Positions 59,233-64,000 of a DNA stretch of 64,000 nt are shown here, one piece after another (within the stretch, counting starts at the first letter, position 1; the number at the start of each line of letters is the position of its first letter). The translations under genes and the position numbers were made by a program. The stretch comes from UBA4744 sp963707435 (GTDB taxonomy: Bacteria; Actinomycetota; Acidimicrobiia; Spongiisociales; UBA4744), in the NCBI GenBank assembly GCA_963707435.1, contig CAVPPF010000005.1, positions 310,001 to 374,000 on the forward strand. The letters are read 5' to 3'. The notes under the pieces were generated by a model. That model saw nothing but the letters and a program-made list of their open reading frames with translations, made no database searches and was not told where the DNA came from.

Positions 59233-62200
59233 TCACACAACCCCAAGGTGTCGCAGATCTCGTAGTCGAACGTGTCGACGCCGTTCCAGTTCAGATCCGG
59301 GGTGTAGGTGATGGTCCCATCGCCGTTGTCGAGTGTCGATCCGTTGGCCGGCATGTCGTGGCAGCGGCCGCGTGGTCGGGTCGAGGTTCCCGTCCGGGTC
59401 GGAGTCGTTGGCCGCCACATCAATGACGACTGCCGTGTCCTCCGGGGTGGAATCGGCGTCGTCTGCTGCGACCGGTGAGCCGTTGGGAGGAGTGCAGATG
59501 TACGACGCCGAGAACTCGGAGGTCGAGCCGAACGGGGTGCTGGTGCCTTCCGTGGCAGTGGCAGTGAGAATGTCACCCGCTGACCCGGCAAAGCTGTGCG
59601 AACCCGGTGTCGGAACGCCGCCGGTCACCGACACATCGACCGAGGAGACGAACGTCTCGCCCTCCCCGTTTCCGGATGGGTCGGCGGCTGTATTGACGAA
59701 GAACTCGATCCGATAGTTCCCGTCGGGGACATCGAGATCGAAATCGACATCGATGGTACCGGCCACCTCGACGGCCGAGGTGATCACCGGGAAGTTGAGC
59801 AGGCCGTTCGGACCGGCATCGACGTCACCGCCGTCATTGATGGTGATCCCGTCGCCGCCCAGGTCGATACCGAGATCGGCGTTGCCGGAGATCTGGTTAC
59901 CGAGGATGGCGTTGCCTGCTGCCGAGGCTCCGCTGACGACCACACCGAACTCAGCGTTGCCGGCGATGATGTTGCCCTGTCCGGCTCCGGTGCCTCCCAC
60001 CAGGAAACCGATCGTGCTCGACAGCAAGATCCCGGCCCGTGGAGAGTTTGGATCGGTTGCATTCGGAACCGGATTCGTAGCCGTCGCGTCGAGGCCGATG
60101 ATGTTGCCCTGGACGAGATTGCCTGTGGCGTCCGCTCCCCACGCGTACATGCCGTACCACTCGTTGCCGGAGATGACGTTGCCGGCGGCGGCGCTTCCGA
60201 TCACACCGTCGGGACTGTTGAGCAGATAGACGCCGATCTGCTGGTAGGCCGGGGTGGAGTTGTAGGGCAGCGCAGCTGAACCGGCGGCATTGGTGCCGAT
60301 GTAGTTGCCGATGACTTGCGTCCCGCTTGAAATCACCGGGGCGCCATCCGACCAATCGTCAACCATGACGCCTCGCAACCGGTTGCCGGAAATGACGTTG
60401 CGGTCGGCGGCGTTGGTGCCACCGATCACGGTGTTGGTGGCGCCGTATACGTAGATACCTTCCGTTGAGTTGCCGACCTCACCGACGGCTCCGGTGGCAT
60501 CGGGTCCGAGGTAGTTGCCGGCGATGACCGACCCGTCGCCGCCGAGAACGCCGATGCCGGTGGCGAACCGGTTGACCACCAGATCCCGAATCTCAGCATT
60601 GTCGGCCGAGATCTCCAGGCCATAACCGCCGATGGCGGCGCCGTTCAGCTCCAACTCCGGGCCGGACGGGTTGGTGTCCAGTACGGTATTCCCGTCTGCT
60701 GCGTCGTAGGCGGTTCCGTCGATGGTGGTATCCGCCGTTGCGATTGGGGAGAAGGCCGCGCTGACCGCCAGGCTCCACCATTGGTCGGCGACCTGGGTGG
60801 CGTTGGTGGGAACTGCCGGAACAAAGCGCATAGCGTTCGGACCCGTGACCGTGTTGGCGTTGCTGATGAATTGGCGGAGGGTTCCCTGAGCGACGGTCAG
60901 GTCCCCACCCTCCAGGTTGGTGACCACGTTGAAGGAGAACCCGAGGTCGGTTTGTTCGATCTCCTCGCCGGGGCTGAGGTCGACCCGCACCACGTGCTCG
61001 GACGAAGGCAGCAGGGCGGCGTTGTCCGAGACCGTGGGCCGCATGCCCCCATAGAGCGGCCCGGCCGTCGCCGCGAATGAGTAGGACCCGTCGTAGGCGA
61101 CCGCTTCGACCGGGCCGTAGGTCTGCTCGGCCCATCCCGTGCCGCCGGCCGTCGGTACCAGCGTCGAGGAGTCGACGGTCAGCCAGTACACACCGGCCGG
61201 CACGGACGAGAAGAAGTAGTGGCCGCCCGGTCCCGTCGTCTTGGACGCGTAAAGCGTGTCACCGGCGTCGGGTTCGCCGGGGACGGAACCGTTGTCGCTG
61301 TACATCCGCACCGTTGCCCCGGCGAATCCTGGGTTGAGGAAGTCGCCAACGAACTCACCGGCCGGAACGGCGTTGCCGCTGATGTCTTCGAAGATGGTTC
61401 CTTCCACCGACGGGGGGAAGAAGGGCGGTATCGCTAGAGCCACCGCCTGGTAGTCGGCATCCGTTGTCGAGCGTGCGAGGGTTGGTGGTGGCCGCGGTCG
61501 TCTTGCTGATCTCGTACAGTGCACCGCCGTCGGTGCCCCACATCTGACCCGTCGAGTCGAAAGAGAGTCCACGGATCTCCGGCAGTCAGAGTCCCGACGG
61601 GGTTGGTAGCGCCGTTCCAGCGGTTGATCCTCCGCAACTCGAAATCGCCCGCCCCGTCGGTAAAGACCCCGTAGAGCTGCCAGGAGTTCGGATCGAGGGC
61701 GACGTCGGTGACCTCCAAGAGGGCGCCACTGCGCAATTCGACGTAGTCGCGGGACCCGAAGAACATGTTGGGAACGCCCAGACCGGTCGCCGTATCGACC
61801 ACAAACAGCACGTCCCGGTCGCCCGCTTGATGATGAACGGCGAACAGGCGACCGGTGAGCGGTTGGAAGGTGAGGCCGTGCACGTCGTCGATACGTCACG
61901 GTGCCCTGGTCGCCGTCACCCGAACCGAACGTTCCGCCCACCGGCGTGAAGACACCCGAGTCGACGTTGAGGACGCCCAGGCGGTCGGCGTCGGCCGCGT
62001 AGAGGACACCCGAGATCGGTTCGATGGCCAGGCCGTGCAGGTTGATGGTGCCGGTCCCTGTTCCGATGTCGACCTCGTTGGTGACGGGATCGAAGTCGAG
62101 AGGATCGACCTCGGTTAGCAGATCGTCGCCGCCGTTGGCCCCGCCCGTGTTGGCCACAACGTACGGGTCGGTGGTCGGAACGTTGGTGATGGTCCAGGTG

Positions 62201-64000
62201 AATGTGTCGGTGACCGGTGGGTTGACACCGTCGGAAACGGACACTTCAACGGAATAGGGACTCGAGAAAGCTGCCCGATAGTTGACGAGACCGCTGATGA
62301 GCCCGGTCGCCGAGTCGATCGAGAGGCCCAAGGGCAGCCCCGTTGCCGAGTACGTGAGCGTGTCGCCCACATCGGGATCGGTCGCCCCGGCCGAGAGCGA
62401 GATCCAGGCGGCCTCCGGGTCGGTCCGATCGAGGAGGTCTTGATCGAAGACGGGCGGATTGTTGCCGGGAACTACCGTCATCGCCGACGAGAACTCCGAC
62501 GTCGACTTGAAGGCCGTGCAGGAAGCATCGGTGCACTCCGTGAGCGTGGCGGTGACGATGTCTCCCACCGAGCCGGGGAAGGCGGCTCCCCAGGGCTCAT
62601 CGCCCGAACCGGTATGCGTGAGTGGTGAAGAACCGACCAGAGTCTCACCTTCGCCGTTCCCGCTCGGGTCGGCAGCGGCGTTGGTGAAGAACTCGAAGCG
62701 ATACCAACCGACAGGAACATCGAAGGTCCCGGTTAGCGTGACGATTCCAGTCGTTTCGGTCGCCGACGTGATCACCGGGAAGTTGAGCAGATCATTGGGT
62801 CCCGAGTCTCCATCTCCCGGTATGACGTCGTTGGGAGTGACCCCGTCATCCTCGAGGTCGATACCAAGCGCGTCGTTGGCGTAGATCGAGTTTCCAAGTA
62901 TCGAGTTGGAGGTTCCGGATAGGAGGGTTATGCCCTCGCCGTTGAAAGCGATGGTGTTGCCTTCCCCGGCTCCGGCTCCGCCGATCAGGTTGTTCGACGA
63001 GTTGAACAGATCGCTGTAGATACCGGACAGCGTGTTGCCCAGGTCGATCAGCCCGGTCGGATCAGTGCCGATGTAGTTGGCCTGGATGGTGTTGCCGTCC
63101 GACGAGTTGATGTTCACGCCGTGCTGGGTGTTGCCGGAGATGACGTTGCCGTTCCCCGGTGAACCCACAACTGTGCCGCTCGAGTTTCCTTCCAAGCGGA
63201 CGCCGTCGAAGAGGTTGTCGATTCTGGCATCGCCGGCCGCATTGGTGCCGATGTAGTTGCCCAGGATCTGCGTTCCGGTCGAACCGACGTTGTAGACGTA
63301 GATCCCGTGCACGTCGTTTCCGGAGATCAGGTTCTCGATGATCTGGGTATTCGGCGCGTTGGTCATGCGAATCCCGTGCAGATTGTTCGGGATGGCGGCC
63401 GTACCCGTCACGTTGGTACCTATGTAGTTGTTCCGGATGACGTTATTGCTCGATGTTGCGCCGTCGATGAACACTCCGGCTTCGCCGGTCCCGTTGCCGG
63501 AAATGATGTTGCGGGTGCCGGCCGCGGCACCACCGATGGTGTTGCCGTTTGCACCCGCGAACAGGTGCATCCCGTAGGCAAGGTTGCCGCGGGCGAAGGT
63601 TCCGGTGACGTCGGTCCCGATGTAGTTGCCCTCGAAAGTGTTGTTGCTGGTGGCGAGGTTGCTGTTGCCGTCGATAACCACGCCTGATTGCGTATTACCG
63701 GAGATGACGTTGCCCTCGCCGGCGCCGGTACCGCCGACTTGGGTGTTGTTGACTCCGTCGTAGATGACGAGACCGTGACGGCCATTCGGCACCAGGGTGG
63801 TTCCGTCGGCTCCAAGGCCGATGATGTTCGACTGGACGATGTTGCCGGTCAGGTCGTTGTCGAGTTCGAGACCGTCGTTGGCGTTGCCGGACAGCACGTT
63901 GCCGGAACCAGGCTGTCCGATCGTGTTGTTGCTGCTGGTGCTGCCGAGCGCGATGCCATCCGCAGCATTGGGAAGCGGAGCATTTCCGGTGATATCGGTG
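59233..64000 (-). CDS. Giant surface protein: N-terminal part in window (beta-helices, propeller, SdrD-like domain)
   Basis: The frame is open through the right edge of the window (codons before 63897 continue 'GQPGSGNVLSGN'). It encodes a right-handed beta-helix of 'GNVISGNTQ' and 'NYIGTDVTG' rungs, 'LNFPVITSATETTGIVTLTG', an Ig-like module, a short propeller-like part, an SdrD-like B domain ('GTIFEDISGN', 'ATVRMYSDNG', 'GGHYFFSSVPAGVYWLTVDS'), 'TVAQGTLRQFISNANTVTG' and a second beta-helix. The true reading leaves this frame at about 61890 and returns at about 61465 through three one-base shifts that cancel, so about 420 bp inside it are nonsense here. It finally leaves near 59370. Confidence 0.8.
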   Translation of the reverse strand, partial: TDITGNAPLPNAADGIALGSTSSNNTIGQPGSGNVLSGNANDGLELDNDLTGNIVQSNIIGLGADGTTLVPNGRHGLVIYDGVNNTQVGGTGAGEGNVISGNTQSGVVIDGNSNLATSNNTFEGNYIGTDVTGTFARGNLAYGMHLFAGANGNTIGGAAAGTRNIISGNGTGEAGVFIDGATSSNNVIRNNYIGTNVTGTAAIPNNLHGIRMTNAPNTQIIENLISGNDVHGIYVYNVGSTGTQILGNYIGTNAAGDARIDNLFDGVRLEGNSSGTVVGSPGNGNVISGNTQHGVNINSSDGNTIQANYIGTDPTGLIDLGNTLSGIYSDLFNSSNNLIGGAGAGEGNTIAFNGEGITLLSGTSNSILGNSIYANDALGIDLEDDGVTPNDVIPGDGDSGPNDLLNFPVITSATETTGIVTLTGTFDVPVGWYRFEFFTNAAADPSGNGEGETLVGSSPLTHTGSGDEPWGAAFPGSVGDIVTATLTECTDASCTAFKSTSEFSSAMTVVPGNNPPVFDQDLLDRTDPEAAWISLSAGATDPDVGDTLTYSATGLPLGLSIDSATGLISGLVNYRAAFSSPYSVEVSVSDGVNPPVTDTFTWTITNVPTTDPYVVANTGGANGGDDLLTEVDPLDFDPVTNEVDIGTGTGTINLHGLAIEPISGVLYAADADRLGVLNVDSGVFTPVGGTFGSGDGDQGTVTYRRRARPHLPTAHRSPVRRSSSSGRPGRAVCGRYGDRSGRSQHVLRVPRLRRIAQWRPLGGHRRRPRSELLAALRGLYRRGGRFRVAEDQPLERRYQPRRDSDCRRSVDSLSTRRVRCGAPTAVHCTRSARRPRPPPTLARSTTDADYQAVALAIPPFFPPSVEGTIFEDISGNAVPAGEFVGDFLNPGFAGATVRMYSDNGSVPGEPDAGDTLYASKTTGPGGHYFFSSVPAGVYWLTVDSSTLVPTAGGTGWAEQTYGPVEAVAYDGSYSFAATAGPLYGGMRPTVSDNAALLPSSEHVVRVDLSPGEEIEQTDLGFSFNVVTNLEGGDLTVAQGTLRQFISNANTVTGPNAMRFVPAVPTNATQVADQWWSLAVSAAFSPIATADTTIDGTAYDAADGNTVLDTNPSGPELELNGAAIGGYGLEISADNAEIRDLVVNRFATGIGVLGGDGSVIAGNYLGPDATGAVGEVGNSTEGIYVYGATNTVIGGTNAADRNVISGNRLRGVMVDDWSDGAPVISSGTQVIGNYIGTNAAGSAALPYNSTPAYQQIGVYLLNSPDGVIGSAAAGNVISGNEWYGMYAWGADATGNLVQGNIIGLDATATNPVPNATDPNSPRAGILLSSTIGFLVGGTGAGQGNIIAGNAEFGVVVSGASAAGNAILGNQISGNADLGIDLGGDGITINDGGDVDAGPNGLLNFPVITSAVEVAGTIDVDFDLDVPDGNYRIEFFVNTAADPSGNGEGETFVSSVDVSVTGGVPTPGSHSFAGSAGDILTATATEGTSTPFGSTSEFSASYICTPPNGSPVAADDADSTPEDTAVVIDVAANDSDPDGNLDPTTRPLPRHAGQRIDTRQRRWDHHLHPGSELERRRHVRLRDLRHLGVV
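61434..61883 (-). other. Out-of-frame propeller segment within the giant gene
   Basis: Here the sensible sequence is in the next frame: 'MHGLTFQPLTGRLFAVHHQA', 'FVVDTATGLGVPNMFFGSRD', 'LEVTDVALDPNSWQLYGVFT', then after another shift near 61577 'MWGTDGGALYEISKTTAATT'. The main frame over the same bases is Arg-rich nonsense. This shows three same-sign single-base indels in about 430 bp. Confidence 0.75.
62850..64000 (-). repeat. Beta-helix repeat region 1
   Basis: Short degenerate repeats coding 'GNVISGN', 'GVxIDGNSN', 'NYIGTDVTG' and 'NxIGGAGAGEGN' rungs of a right-handed parallel beta-helix. A similar region lies at 59870-60600. Both are followed by 'LLNFPVITSA'. Confidence 0.8.

Larger units (their letters stand above)
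50557..64000 (-). pseudogene. Giant repeat-rich surface protein gene, whole span, broken by many indels, 5' end outside window
   Basis: Over 13.4 kb of leftward coding sequence with one continuous domain logic but many frame changes. From N to C: beta-helix 1 (64000-62850), a CSLREA-type beta domain and an Ig module (62850-62150), a propeller-like region (62100-61440), an SdrD-like B domain (61420-61150), a second CSLREA start and beta-helix 2 (60950-59870), an Ig module (59480-59180), about nineteen Ig-like modules of ~290 bp (59200-53430), seven tandem-95 modules (53430-51480), a membrane helix and an SH3-like domain. If all indels are errors this is a protein of about 4,400 aa or more, anchored by one C-terminal helix; if real, it is a pseudogene. 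Confidence 0.7.

Overview
The window is a stretch of high-GC bacterial chromosome that looks actinobacterial. It carries a WhiB-type iron-sulfur regulator, the non-canonical mismatch nuclease NucS, a Ddn-like F420-type oxidoreductase and many starts with a TAnnnT -10 box only 6-9 nt before ATG, as in leaderless actinobacterial transcripts. A deep lineage such as Acidimicrobiia is my guess from the style of the proteins; no rRNA or tRNA is present to confirm it. There are no phage genes, transposases or CRISPR arrays.

Layout. 1-2.6 kb: end of an ABC ATPase and its FtsX-type permease. 2.6-14.6 kb: small metabolic and housekeeping genes (threonine-aldolase-like enzyme, two tandem acyltransferases, WhiB, a phosphodiesterase-like protein, M20 peptidase, free-standing E2 acyltransferase domain, TrmL, NucS, Ddn-like protein, prenyltransferase-fold protein, LuxR-type regulator). 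14.8-18.1 kb: second ABC ATPase/FtsX permease pair. 18.1-31.2 kb: MarR regulator divergent from YceI, a frameshifted GH13 amylase, PolX, a BNR-repeat protein with a MoaD-like protein, NhaA, Hsp20, a 58-aa zinc-ribbon protein, VOC and CoA-binding proteins, a TPM-domain membrane protein and a thioredoxin. 31.2-40.3 kb: a Thr-rich surface protein divergent from a histidine kinase, Amt, a CNNM/CorC-type protein, an OmpR-type response regulator with its kinase, and a small secreted repeat protein. 40.4-46.2 kb: a four-helix-bundle gene between heptamer arrays, then a kinase translationally coupled to a cadherin-like surface protein. 46.3-49.7 kb: 5'-3' exonuclease, two unknown proteins, aldehyde dehydrogenase. 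49.7-50.5 kb: a DUF559 nuclease-like gene between palindromic direct repeats. 50.5-64 kb: one giant leftward surface-protein gene (beta-helix, beta-propeller, SdrD-like and dozens of Ig/cadherin-like modules, then a membrane segment and an SH3-like domain) that runs off the right edge and is broken by many one-base indels.

The most interesting themes are: (1) two kinase/surface-protein pairs with paralogous kinases, whose surface proteins share a C-terminal membrane module with the giant protein; (2) two 'small gene plus repeat' elements, one a four-helix-bundle gene bracketed by inverted heptamer arrays and one a DUF559 gene bracketed by GGGAGG-type palindromes whose stand-alone copies occur elsewhere in the window; (3) a very regular leaderless start signature; (4) a hairpin that covers the ribosome binding site and start codon of amt. 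The tandem-repeat surface genes contain so many single-base indels that sequencing or assembly error must be excluded before they are called pseudogenes.
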